Source: Phoronis australis (lineage: Eukaryota > Phoronida > Phoronidae). From it: a stretch of 64,000 bases of DNA. A model generated the notes under the pieces. It saw only the letters and a list, made by a program, of their open reading frames with translations. It ran no database searches and was not told the DNA's origin. Shown here in pieces: positions 9,671-23,800 of this stretch. Within the stretch, counting starts at the first letter, position 1; every line of letters begins with the position of its first letter. Location: positions 649,230 to 713,229 of the forward strand of contig NMRA01000097.1 of assembly GCA_002633005.1 (NCBI GenBank), read 5' to 3'. The translations under genes and the position numbers were made by a program.

Positions 9671-12600
9671 AAAAATGCATCATGAAAACACCGTGTCGGC
9701 TGGCCGAAGATTCTCCAGTCGTCATTACTCGGCAACGAGATGCTATCAAATATGATCTAAATTTCGAAAACATTAATAAACTTTACACGGATATATTCTC
9801 TTTCGTCGCTTCCGCATCTCAGCGTCCTTAGTCGGAGATTGTAAAACAGACAGTTGAATGTCCGTATTTTCCCTAGCCGTTCGAGCAACGCGGAATACAG
9901 CTACATGTATCGTAGCGAGCCTCGTTTTGGAACTCGCCTCCTGTCGGCGTGAATAGGGTCCATATAAGTCGTTTGACAACAGCTACAACCAAATTCATAC
10001 ACTGCATTGGATTTTAGAGCGAAAAGAATCTATATAGAACACAACTGAGTGAAGTACCCTTGAAACCTTGAAGCTGAACAACCATGTTGACTGACTCGTA
10101 AACAAAACCAAACGACGACCGAACTTATCACAACAGAGGGAGAACATGAATGACTCGACTGTTGTCTCACAGTCAGAAAAGAAATTGGCGCGAAAATTTG
10201 CCTCCCAAAACGTCACTTCCTTAGTAGAGGACGAGAAATTAATTAAATTACGAAAAGCTGTAATTAAGTGAAAAATATGTCTGGGATAATCAACAGACCT
10301 TGTTTTTGCTAAAAGTGACATGAAAAAATGATTGCCTTCGCCTTTAAGCGTATCTCAAGAGCACGCTTCTCTTAGGGGAGTATTCAAAGCTGGTTGAAAA
10401 CACGACACTTTTCGTTATTAACAATCTTTATTCCGTTCCTATCCTCTCGGAACAAAGCTCTACACTAAATAGAACATTGGTAATGCAACTGACCAAGAGA
10501 GATGATTAAAAGACACTCGGTATTTCGAAATTTACTTTTTTCATTCTCAAGTAGAAATAAAATGACGCAGCAATAGCACCAAGCAGAAATGTGGAGACAT
10601 ACACGTACACAGTGAGACACGGCACGTGTGAAATGCTGCTTATGATGACAAATGAAGGGGGGACAGGAAAGTTACGCAAACAAGTGTATCGTGCGGCGCG
10701 ACCCTGTTTGCTGCTCATTCAAAACAGGCCGCATCGAATGCAGTCAAAAGGGACTCGATACTTTCAATCGCAGCTCATCCTGTTCTACATGTACTTACCG
10801 AATTGACGTGTTTTCCACAATTTGTGGTGGGGAATGTTACGTTCGTGACATTGCAGAATGTTTTTGTATGGTGCCGTTTTGAAGATGGATAGGTAAATGA
10901 CACGAAAGACAGCAAATCGTTTGACCAATGTAACATTGCTTGACATTTGATCTAAGACATTCGTACGTACATGTAGGGCATACAAACACATAAACAACAC
11001 TAAACTGGGCAACAGGGCGAACTTTCGCTTTAGAAATGTTATTTTTCATGACAAGGTAGTGCTTCCTATTCCGATAATAAATAATAACACCGAGGTGATC
11101 ATCGGGCTTACGAACTTCAACATTCCCCTGATGATTTTCTTAGTGGCGTGTTCGTCCTGAAGTTAATTATTGGATAAACATTATAAAATAACTTTTTGGT
11201 CACACCGGTCCAACATGCAGTGACTTTGGACATGAATCGCCTAATATTTGAGTTCTATAAAAGCATTGGTGTACCCATTATTTACCGGGGTTTGTCTTAT
11301 ACGATTTACATGTACTTCTCGATTGAAGAATAGCCAGTTAGACGACACCAAATACGAAATTATTAAGAATAAACCGTTTTCTTTGAAAAAATGCCCCTTA
11401 GGGTCATGAGCAGTATAGTATCTCTGAACAACCGACAAAACGATTACCGGTACTAGATTTTCTACGCACCGTCACAAAAATGTAAACTATGTATATTGTA
11501 GGTCAGCTTACCATAAGTACGCCGTGACGCGTCATCAGAACTTGCGGGTGGCAAAGGCAACACTAGTGCGTATTATCGCGTTTCAAACACATTGAGCACA
11601 AAAGCCTGAGCAAAAAGAAGTTTAAGTTGTTCGTTAGAGAACGGCGATCTTTGACTCGACCAAGTGACTGCCCGCTTCATAAGATAGTTGGCGGCCGACT
11701 GACTATATTTCGGAGCAATCAACATTGTCTCAAACTTTTCAAGGTTGGCAGGAGAAACGGCGCATAATTTAATTTACACCATTTATGCGATATCTCAATG
11801 CACATTTTAAGGATTTTGAATAGATTTAACGTTGAATTGATTTCTATAATTCACGTTTGTTATGTTTAATCTAGACTGATACGCTGGACAAAATATAAAA
11901 ATTCCAAGATTCAGTGGGCACAGCTCAACGACTTACCAGGCACGAGGCTTCCTGGATACGCCTAATCCACTTTGTTTGACCTCCAAGTAATGTAAAGACT
12001 AAATTCCCATTTTTCAAAAGCGTGCAATCACCACATCGTTCGTTTCAACCGGATAACGCCGAACAAAAACAATGAAGACAATAGCACGGTGGAGTTTTTG
12101 TTTATTAGATTCATAATATTGGCATTTTACAGTTTTCTCATAAATAGCATTAAGCATGGAGCAAATAAAACCATAATTAATCATCACCCTTCGTCTTTAA
12201 CAAATTTAACTGGGAGATACCAAACCATTGCCCATCACCCCATGTAGTGCATACATGCACTTCTTATGCCCTCGATATTTGTGATGTTTGGCACCACCCT
12301 TTCACTCTTGCACCCTCCAAACCACGTTCTTGATAAACAGCCAACAGAGAAAAAAAAACTAATTTATTTAACCCAAAATCTCCAATAAGGTGGACACTAA
12401 TGCAAAGACTGCCAGTGAAAGGATTGATGTTCCAAACAAAAACAACTCGGTTCAACTCACGACATTGTGGGCTGTTGGCATCTAGCGGTTCTTGTCTACT
12501 GGCAATGGACAAAGAAGAGGTTTTTGAGGTTTTGTAGGAACTTGTTAACAAGTCCCTGCATCCAGCCAAATACTTGACAGTAACTCGGAATAAGTGACGT

Positions 12601-13818
12601 TTTCTTTACTGAAAATAGAATGTCCGTAAAATTCGATTTTTGTCTTAATACCCACGTGCCATTAATTGGGTCACCGCATCTTTTTGTGAAAATTTAGCAC
12701 AAAGAAAGTTCCATTCATAGCAAAACAACCGTAGCAGAAATGTTTAAGATCAATTTTCAAAAACACTGCTAGGGTTTTCTAAAATTTATGCTTCACGTAA
12801 GTTCAATTTTTTTCAGAGAAATCGCGCATCTTATTTTTGATAACCCCCTAAAAATGGAACATTTCAAAAACAACGGCCGAAAGCGTTTTGGAGAATAGTG
12901 CACAAAGCATAATATCTTAAAGTTTCACAAGAGCTGGCTTTGTTATTTATGAGACACAGCGCTAAGAAATGAGCCAATTTTGGAAATTCTTTAGGGTCCT
13001 CCACCACCTTAACAACAGAGCAGGTGGGCGCAATAATGTAGCATATCAGAACACATAGTTATTACCGTCTTGAAAACATTTCTTGGGATTTAAAGGCGTG
13101 TTACATATATAAAAGTTTTCCCTTTGGAGGACATTTGCTACATTGCAAATCAAACCACATGGTATTTAAAGAACAGTTCTTTGAAATATGACATCCTTGA
13201 ACAGTTGAGCGTTCAGGCACTAGCAGGGGTTGGTTCATATTCAGCACTATGATCAAAATCGACAACTACCTTGAATGCAGACTGCTCCCTTAGCAAAAAG
13301 TACAAAGTTGGTGCGCCCTCTGTGGATTAGGTTTTCACATCTTAACCACCCTTTCCCTTAACCACACAAACCACTATTATTACCCATAATTCTTACTTGC
13401 TGAGCATGTCAATCATGGCTCCAAAGCCACAGAATAACAATAAAGCACCACTTTCAATATTACTGCTCATGCAAAGCAGATAAAACTGACTTTTCAAACA
13501 AAACTCAACATTCCAAACGTGGTTCAGGGCTTGTAAATCATGGCTCAAGATTTCCAAACACCGCACAGAATTTTTCCATAATGGTGCAGGGCAGTGTTCA
13601 TTACAGGAAGGCAGAACATTGAAAATCTAGACCAATGAATTAACAATGAGCCCCATAATGAAATTGCATAAAGCTACAGTCTTATGTCATAGCTGTAACC
13701 AGCCCTACACTGCATAGCAATATACATGTAAAAAAATGTATTACACAAGGCTTTACGTAAACTGTGTGGAAGGGCTGCATTCTTTCATACTTCTTAGCTG
13801 TAACAAGCCCTACACTAC

Positions 13819-14000
13819 CAGGGCTTGAAATGACCAACGAAAAAAGAGGATAGTTTTCCAGGTGATGTATCGTTCCACAAGTCAACAAGCTTACATGAAA
13901 AAAATATTTGAGATGAAAAAGAGGAAACTGGAAATCAAATGAGAGGAAATCGAAACCAAAAATAGAGGAAATTCACGTAAAAGGAGAAAATTCCAAACCC
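13819..14000. mobile_element. Short hAT-like non-autonomous element
   Basis: It starts CAGGGCTTGAAATGACC and ends GAAAATTCCAAACCC, a terminal inverted pair shared with the larger element at 19112. Flanking 8-mers TACACTAC and TACACTTC look like an 8-bp target duplication with one change. The interior is purine-rich, with no ORF. Confidence 0.6.
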
Positions 14001-14530
14001 TACACTTCGTAGCAACATCAACAACTGTCTGGTTTAGGAGCAGTGACTGGCGCTATGGTAACATCTCTAGTATTTTGGACACAAGCACTTGAAATTCCTC
14101 TACTTTCTTTTTTCAAGGTCTATTTACACAGTAGCAACTGCCCCAACCTTTTCAAAATATTGTCTTGTAGTAAGTTATATGGTACAGACCTTGGACATTA
14201 ATTTCATGCTACGTAACTTTCATGAAACAATGAGAAAACAAAATTTCACATGTTTGCCAAATTACATCCTCAATTGGCAAGATTTTCCTATTACAATCAT
14301 ATTCGTTCGACAGCATGCTCCAATTAAGGGTTATTCCATTACATGTACCGCTTCACTTACACTAAAACTGCTCAATTATTTGCCTTGAATATTCAATATT
14401 GTCTCCTCAAATATACTGAAATGACCACAGAATCCCTCCACGTTAAGGCTTAATTTGTAGATGTGTACAGTGAAGGAGAGGGACATCCTAGAGTGACATT
14501 ATTGGTTAAAAAAATGAATTGCAGAAATTA

Positions 14531-14604
14531 GTCCAAGTGAGAATTCAAGCACGTAGCTTTCACGCTCACAGTCAGATGTTCTGCCAACTGAGCTAAATCA
14601 GACT
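14531..14604 (-). repeat. tRNA-like pseudogene or tRNA-derived SINE fragment
   Basis: On the minus strand it reads TTAGCTCAGTTGGCAGAAC, then ATCTGACTGTGAGCGTGA, then a TGCTTGAATTC word in place of the T-loop consensus. The order of D-arm, anticodon-like arm and B-box is that of a tRNA, but the anticodon stem does not pair and the B-box is degraded. It is a relic, not a functional tRNA. Confidence 0.45.
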
Positions 14605-14875
14605 TGATAAGTGACAAGGTATTTCAAGCGTGCTTGACTAGGAGTCACAGCAAATGTCTAGAAGACAACGACAAGAACAGGGGACTCGAAATAAAACCAC
14701 AAAAAACAATGGATTGTATTTTTTATAGCTTTGGTAAAGGCTAACAAAGTCAAAAAGTTTATCCCATCCAACCATCATCCAAAATATGCGTTTTCCATCA
14801 TTAGAAACGATAATTCACTTTAATGAGAAGCTTAGAATATGACATTCACTTGTAACATTGGAAACGGTTGCTAGG

Positions 14876-17800
14876 CTACATGAAATCCTCAAACTCATCC
14901 ACATCATCATAATCGTTATAGTCACCATCTCTAGTCTTGGCCAGTGTAGCTTTCTTCCTGCCCTTTTTATGTTTTCCCAATTTTTCCTAGAAAATTAAAG
15001 AAAGCCATGTTAGCAAAGAGGCACAAGTCGGACAAAAAAGAGTCGCTGGTTCCTCAAGAACGTCTGTCCTACATATGTCGGACAATTATTGTAATACTAA
15101 GTCATAATACATTTGCCACAAACACAGATGAAATAATATTCATCCTCAACGTTGTTACATGAACAAAACGGACAATATCTGACGGTCAACACCATGATGA
15201 CGACCGGTCTCTATGCTCAATCTATGAGCAACACAATCATGCCATAGAGCAAATAAAACTAAATGGAATAGGCAAAGCTAAGTATGATTCAAATCCAAAA
15301 TTGTTTTTGATTAAGTTCAACTGTGCTGTGGGCCTACGGCCTTTGAGCGCTTCAATAAAGTTATTATAAAAAGTACACTTGCCACAAAAGAAACATGCAA
15401 ATTATACTTCAATATCAGGATGTTTGCACACACAGTCCTTTTAACAATAACGAGGATAAAACTGTGGCATAATCAGAGACACAGACTCATTCCACAGGTA
15501 CCAAACTTGATAGCCCACTGAACCAATCTTTAAATGTCATAGGCGGACTTCAAAAATGCTGCATTTAGGGGTCACTTATCTGTATATTTTTACATTGAAA
15601 ATTTTTATTGGTTACCCTCTTTACGACACCCTAGACCCGACAGCCACTGTCGCAACTCTCTCAAATCTATAAAAGATCTAGTACACCCACGAATGCAATA
15701 GCCATGCTTCTCTGAACATACACGACATAACCAAATGGACTTACTTTTTGTGCCTTAGCTTTTTCATTTGATAATGTGTTGAGCGTACTGCCTAACCTTT
15801 TGATGTCTTCTGGATCCACTGTCGACATACAAAGAATGAAATATATACTACATGTAGGAACATCGCAAAAAATGAAGAACGTGTCATTCAAAGCCCCAAT
15901 GGCTATGAAGGCCCATCAATCCCTCAACTTTGGCCCCATTCCCCCCTGAAAAATATTGAAAAATCAGGCGAAATTCCTCTCTCAATGCCAAAAAATTCCC
16001 CTCAAGTGATTGAGAAATTCCCCACGAGGTTCATATCACTTGTAACACACTCAAGAGACAATTTGCAAGAATTTTGGCTACTTGAAGTAAAGCTTATAAT
16101 GGCTTGCAATAGGGTGGGGGTGCTATTGATGGTGACTGGGACTGAGGTAGATTTTTCCCTTCACCCCGAAATATTCCCCTTTCACAAGGCTCAGGCACGA
16201 TTCCTCTTGGATGAGGGCTTTGCCATGTTATGTATTGTTATGTACGCTTAAGTATCCTGTTTCAAAATGCAATCCAATTTCCCTTTTCTTGTTTTATAAC
16301 ACCAAAGACTTCCATGGCAACTCAAAAATAGCTCTCAATTCCGAGTACATCATCTAGGGACTTGAGTTAAGTTAGGTGGGTGCCACTTCTCCAGTTTGAC
16401 TGCAGTAAATACAGGTTTGGATTACAAGTCTGAGACATTTTAAGAACTGAGAAAAGTATGGTGATAATGGGCCCAGCGGCGACTGGAAGGACAACAATAT
16501 GCACCCACATAATGTATATGTGGGTGCAGACTGTCATCAATCTGTCCACACATAATATATTTTACATTCAGTTTTACAAGGGTCTAATTACTAATATTAA
16601 AACACACCATGTTACGCATGCGCACTACAATACACGGCTCCAGACTCTTTTCAAAGTCAGACAAGGTTAAACCAAAGAAAAGTGGTACCTGAACGAAAAA
16701 ACACTCAAGCACTAGATGGTACACAATACTCACATCCCGTACAGCAGTCTCTAAATAGATTTTCTAGGAAGGTAACGTAGTGTCCAGATGTCTGAAAAAA
16801 GTAAAAAAATGACTGTACAGCGGAACCATGGTATCACAAACCTGAAGCCCATTTTATCAAAGGTGGTCGGTAGCTAAGATGGACCAAGGCACGTTACTGC
16901 AAATGCAAAGCAATATTGCCCAGAACGCCGACCTAATTCTAGTGTACACTGTGCAATAGTAAAAGTCACATCTTGTAAACAACTTGATCTTGCGTTGGGT
17001 CTTCCCGCACAAAATTCTGCAAAAATTAACACAAAAGTGAATTGTCCTTGCGCTACATAAAAGTGCATTGTCCTTGTGCTACATGTTCTGATTCCCCAGG
17101 GAAGTTATTCCATCTTTGATTGGTCAAAATGTTGTTTTAATAGCAAATGAAAGTAAGAACTTTTACCCCAGGTTTTACTCAATTACAAAGTACAATGCCA
17201 GCATTGGGCCTGTGCACCGAAATTTCTACAAAATAATCAAGATTAAGAATTGCCCATTTAGAAAACATGCACTATTTCTCCCCGTGAACAATTAAACACA
17301 GTTGTGCATTCCAAATGCAAGGACACACTAAAATCTTATATGTTTACGTTGCCAGATACGATTCTCATAGACACGTGACTCTCGCACAAAGGAGTGTGTA
17401 TCCTACAATTTTGTACGCAATGTAATCACGGAGTTTGTTTGCTCTTGATTAGTTCATAAACAAAGGAACAGTGACCACAGCATGAAGTTTGCCGCAAAAT
17501 GACCGGCGGCTATTCTGATGGTCAATTGTACTGCCTTGCACTTAGTTGCCATGATGAGGAATCCTGCTTGCGCTCAGCAGCCATTACAGAATGACAGCTG
17601 ATTATGTTTCATTATCTTTACCGTGTACTGCACTATGATTTGCTCAGTTCCAACGAGACAAAGAGTTTCTCCGAGTATGACCAATTCCAGCATACTCTGT
17701 CCGAGTTGAGCAAAGGTATGTCTCTTCACAGGTCCGACTAAAGAGCTTTTTACTGCAAGCTTTTGGAGTAAAATAGTAAAATGTCGCCACGGACATTACA

Positions 17801-20800
17801 GTGGACCGATTGAGATGATCATTTCACAGCCCCTTGCTACAGTCTCGCAGCAAAAAAATCATTAAAATTCTTTCCAATAGGCAGACTTTCACCCCCTTTA
17901 TTCTTCAGTGAAGGACATACATTTGATTGAATGAAAACTGCATGACTGTACAAGATTTACTTCAGTCGCACCAAAGAATCTCCATAATGTACAGTCATTC
18001 CGTTCTTATTCCACGCCTACAAATCAGTTCACGGTGAATCCAGGCAATCTTAATTAACATTAAGTGTCTTACTTCATACTGGGTGATCTTTTTCCTCAGC
18101 GCTGCATGAAATTCATCAAACTCTTCAGGCGTGGACGGGTTCATGGCTTCAATGCCAGTCCTTCCAGCCAGGTCATCATTTGTGACCCCTGAAAGAGGTC
18201 AAATTTTTACTTGCAGACACTATGTCAGTGGGTGGCATTAATAGCAAGTTTAAGTGCATGAGTGAAAACCGCCGTGTCCATAACTTTGGTTTGGGAGAAT
18301 GAATTTGTTCTCACCGATGCTTTTTCACATTGAACACAAGTGAATAAGTCTGCCCGCTCTAATTTTCTCTAAGTAATGAGCCTTGGTTACACACGCGACA
18401 AATGTTGCCAGTTTACAATTTTAAAAACATTCTCAACATCGTGGTATATTTGTTGCTATTCCAAAGACCAGATAAAATACTAGTTTGAAAGAATTCCAAT
18501 GGATACATTTAACACCGCCATGTGTTATTCCAACTTAGTGCACAAGAGGGGATTCTGATAATCTACCCTTTGTAAGGAGGAGAAAAATTACTCAGCTAAC
18601 ACACTGGGACCAGCTTCATAAAAGGTTATAGGTCAAACAGTTATAACTGACACATAGATGATCAACATGCTACTGAAGGTGCACATTGTGTACAAATATG
18701 AATAATGTCAAATTCATGCGAGTTGCAACCTCTGGCTCTCATAAATACACATTACTATATGTTCTCAATAACACAGCAAAAATCATCATCCACACCTTAT
18801 TATTTTTAACAACATTCTCATCAAAATGACATACCCAAAAATTCATTTTTGACCCTTAGAAGTGGGGCTCCTTATACTAATAAGGGGGTACCATCCGAAG
18901 AGCAACGAGAGCAGCACTCCCTATGTTAATATCAGCACAACCACTTTTTGGCAACACTCAGGTGGGACCCTTTTATTAATACAAGTGGCCCGGCCTTTTG
19001 GCTGCATTTAGGTAGGGCTCCCTATATTGATATAGGGACTCTCCCTTGTGAAGCTCAAGAATGGATTTCTTATCACATGTCATTTTAATAAGAATAAGTC
19101 GTTTAAATAATCAGGGCTTGGAATGACCAATGACAAAAAACGCGGAAACTTTTACGGCCCAAATCATGCGCGCTACCCAGCCTTGAAATGGTCGATGTGA
19201 ACCTTTCCCCGACAAAATTCGGGAGGACTAAAAATAAAAAAAAAACGTTACCTCCATCACTAACATGCGTCTGCGTCCTTTTAGCTCTTCCGTCCAATCC
19301 CAACCCACACATTTTTGGCTGCAGAGCTGTAGTATTTGTCGCCGCGGTTTACAATAACACGAGACGCCATTGAAAATCCCACTACGCTATCCCAGATGCC
19401 CCGGCAATGTTGACAATTTACGTTCCTCCGAAACATAAAGAGCAACTTCCGCTTTTCGAGGTGAACGTCGTCTGCAACGCCGCGGTAAGAAAAGAATTTG
19501 TCGTGGAAATTATATATCAAATCCGAATTTTTTTTACGCGGAAATATAATAAAATGCGCGGACAGAACATTTGAAAAAAGCGGAAATCCGCGTTTCCGCG
19601 GAAAATTCCAAGCCCTGAATAATAAGCTGTTCACAGCTATTATTGGTCACCAATCTATCTCTTCAAAATGTCTTGTCCCCAGCGCCCCCTACCTAATGCA
19701 TCCCTAACTAGATCGAGGTCAGAATCCTCCTGCAACTTCTGAAGCCTCAACTTCTCAGCCAAGACCTGTTCAGGTGTCCGATTGGCGCTCTCTTCAGCAG
19801 CCTGCCAAAAAAAAACAAAAAAACAGCCATGTTAATCGTCAAGATACAGCAACTCTTGAAAAAACTGGACAACGCTGAAGTGTGTCGAGTTTCAAACCAC
19901 AAAACTGCAACATCCACTGATTTTCGACTAGAACCCATTTCAATTCGGGCAAAATCTGGATACTTGTTGTTCAGAACACGTTGTTGCTATGGCACTCGAT
20001 TTGGCCACCTGCAGCTTGCCAACCTCGGAAAAATCCCACATTGCCAGAGCAAGTAGCAAACAAAGTCAGATCATAATTCACCTGAAATTCACTTCAAAAT
20101 CTGTAGTTACTTCTAAACAGTTAATTTTAATAGTATTTATTAGTTAACAGATTCCAGACTTTCCTTCACAACTGTTCTGTTCGTGTCGTGAAATCAGTGC
20201 ATCTGCCTCCCTCAGCAGCCAGCACACGTCAAAACGCGCTCAAATTTCAACAAGAAGTAAACAGACAGTAATTGGAACTGTCCTGCAAAAATTGCACAGT
20301 CGGACCATGGAACACACACCTTCAGTGTTTCTGATCGTCTAAAATCTCTGCAGGTAAGAGGAATTGAGCTAGCTTGAGTTAAGGTAGGCAAACCATAATA
20401 TAACTCAGAAATATGTATCTCAATAAATTAGTTGGGTAAACATTTCTACGTGATCAAAGAGTCGACATCGGGACTTCTGTTGAATGAGGGAAAAGACAGC
20501 AGTCTACATTGTATCGTCTCACACGACGATGTATCTCATAATGGGAACGTGCATCGCGATACCCTGCGAAAAGTGTTCATTTGTGGAAGAAATGGAACGG
20601 GTAGGCAACGCGAAGAATTATGGTGACAACGTGTTTTTTTTTGGTTGACAACGTACGACCTCAGTGTTGGTGACCTCAGTTTTCGTCTGGAAATCTGTAA
20701 TTTTAGCTTAGTCGCATATTGCCAAATGGCATTAGCATCACGCACACTGAGTGAACTGTGATCCCTAACAGACTTGACTCCAAGCAGTTAATGTTAATCA

Positions 20801-23800
20801 CCTTAACGAGTAAGCCATATGAAACCTATGTGCAGGGATATCCCCGAGCACAAATCCAAGCATGGTGCAAACTGTGGGTCATGTTTCAGCAACCTAGCCT
20901 TTCTGTCAGTTAACTCACAGATACAACATAGCAGCATCACAATGAAAACAAAAAGAATAAATATTAGTATCCCTATGTCTTATATAAAATAAACCAATCT
21001 AAATATGAATCAAGATTTTAAACATTGCTCAATTTTTTAAATATGGCTCAAGATTTCCAAACATGGCACAAAACTTGTCAAACACAGTAGAGCACCCTGT
21101 TCGAAAGCATGCCCAGATAACTGGAATTTTGATACAAAAACTAGATTATACACTTGAGACAATGACGGGATTGAGCACCTACTTTCCGTCGTTTCTCTTC
21201 TAGTTCCTGGCGTTTTTTCTCCTCTCGCTCTTTAATTCGTTCAGCCAGCGGCTTCTTCTTTTTCACCTGCACCGCTGGCGTGGCTTCATCTGAAAACGCA
21301 ACTTACAAGTGGGTTGGAGGTATGGACATGGTTAAACAGTGTTACAATGCAGTTTTTGCATGATGTCCGAAATTCAGACACCAAATCTTGCCCCCTACAT
21401 AAAACACATTAAGGAAAACTCTTTCTATCAAGCATTTACTGAACGACTACATGGAGACCATTTTCTGTTTTCTACATGGATGTGCTTTGAGAAGAGTAAG
21501 TCAATTTCTTTGCAACTTGCACAACCATGAAAGTTTTGAGACATCCAATTGTAGCAGACAAAGAAGGAATTGGATCGAACATTGCGATTATTAAGATCAT
21601 GGGAAATAACATGGAAACTGCCATTTTTAGCTACTAGTTAACCACATTGAGAAACCGTCGTTGAAAAAGCAGGGCACCTAAATTCCAACTCACATGTATA
21701 GACAGGGCCATAGACAACCTACTGTGCACATGGCCTGAACAAAGCTCCATTAAAGTTTGAAAATGAGTAAGCAAGTTGAAATTCTTCACATGAGGACACA
21801 ACAATGCTACTATTGTGATAACATTAGCTTTGGTACTTGATTTAATTTCTTTATTGCACTGCAGTGATTAACACAAGGAATTTTACATGATTGGTAACTG
21901 AGCAATGCTTGTATTTAGGCCTACGCACCTACGGTGTATGTGAAGTATCCCCTATGTAAAGTTTTAGGCACACTTGCGAAATGTGTACTTTTGACAACAC
22001 ACATTATTTCAATCAGTGAGGTCTATCGATGCCATTTTGTTTAGAGCATTGCTCTTTTGTTTATGTGCCACTTGGGTCTACTCTTGTTGCGTGTTTGTTT
22101 CTTATTGGCAGACATCTTGCTCCATTCACTTTTCAAATATGCAGCATCAGTATACAAGTTTTTTTTGAAGGAGGAAGCCGTTGTCAGTAGGTGGATTGTG
22201 TTGAATAATTCACGCGTAAACCTAACCGCATGCCTTGTTGTTCTTTCCTGCATGACAGACTTTCAGCTGTACAGAATGCTAAGCCAATTGGCGAAATTAA
22301 ATTATGCCCAGCAATGAATGCAGCTTGGAACAGCTTGTCTACATCTGCCAACCTATGCATACTATCATGCCTGTACAGTAAAAAATGACACTACAAAATG
22401 GGGCTGCTATAATGACGAGCACAAAAACAGAATACCGAGCCTACCGTCTTTTTTCTCTTCATCTGACATTTCCCAGCTATCCTGCAAAAGGAAAAACAAC
22501 TTTAAGAGAAATAGTGGCATACTAAATGTTCATTTGATCTTAAATATTCAGATTGCTACACAAAGTTTAAAGTATTAGATTGACCTAAATATAGGATGTT
22601 TTATAACATCTCATCAGAATCAAAGTTTGAGAACAAAATAACACCAATTTCCATTCCGTTGTCATGCATTCAATGTCCAGTAGCATCTCATTTTTACAGC
22701 GGTGCCTCATTTTGAATGACAGCGCACAATTTAGACCCGTAAGTCAGCCCAGAGTGGACAATTGCATAAAACGGTTATAAAAGCAGAAACTACAATCTCT
22801 CTCCACAATGAAAACATTTCAATGAACAGAAACTCTTCCACTGTTTCAGTTTTCATTTGTCTTCAGCAGAAGTCAAAACCCGGCTGAGCAAGTGCATTTG
22901 TGTGTCATATCGAGAAGGTAAAGAGATACTTAAACCTCAGTGAAGATTGCATGTACTTTGGTCGTCTGCACTGATTCATCGAAAAAAATGCTGTGCTGTC
23001 ATAAGATTACATTTCATGAATTATTTTGTTGCTGACAGAGGTGTGTTCTAGCAGCAAATATATCAAAACGCACGAGCTGCAATTTGGTGACAAAGTTCCT
23101 GTGGCCATTACATGGTTAGTAAGCTTAGTGCAGTGTGGCATAAGCAGAAACTAGGTGTCCAGTATTTAGGTTCTCTTCAGCTTTACAGTAACATTCCTTA
23201 AAAATCAGTCAGAGCATAAATATAGCTAGCGGTAAAAAATTTTTAGTAATAGAACAAGTTAAGTCTTGATTTTCAGAAAAGAATTTACAACAACCTGTAG
23301 TACTTCCAATTAAATATAGGGCTAATGGAAAATGTACCAAAATGTCCAATATTTAGGTCAATAGACTGATCTAGACTCTAGATGGATAGACAAAATGACC
23401 CAGAGTTCCCTTACAGGATAGTTGGGCAGAGACTGAGGTAATTGTTTACAATATGACGACAATGACTTAGACATACGATTTTGGTATCGTTCGATTCCTC
23501 GCAGTGATATATTTCCAAATATACACAGAAATTCCTCCTACCCCGTTCCCTTAGTATTTTATCGTGAAATTTCTTGTAGCACTATTTTCTGGTACGCGGT
23601 ATAATAGCGCCATGTTGAATGGAAGGAGTCACCTGGCGGTCAAAAACTGAACTAATTTACCGACTTGCAGATCGTCGCTTTCCATAAGTTCAAATTGACC
23701 GAGACCCGTCAATCCCCTGCCCGAGTTACGGAATCAAGGATTAGAATTCGATCCTATGGTGACCCTGATATACGCACCTGCTAGCAAGAATCCGCTAAAA

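Larger units (their letters stand above)
2679..14875. other. Gene-poor region between the membrane-protein gene and EIF3J
   Basis: About 12 kb with no exon chain that I can recognise on either strand. It holds the palindrome near 5630, one copy of a 330-bp dispersed repeat near 9340-9670, a hAT-like element at 13819, a tRNA-like fragment near 14531 and one doubtful minus-strand ORF at 6181-6987. AATAAA words near 4175 and 4444 could serve the upstream gene if its 3' UTR is long. Confidence 0.55.

Noticed and set aside
9360-9773. 137-codon minus-strand ORF
   Set aside because: It overlaps the dispersed 330-bp repeat, and the other copy has no equivalent frame.
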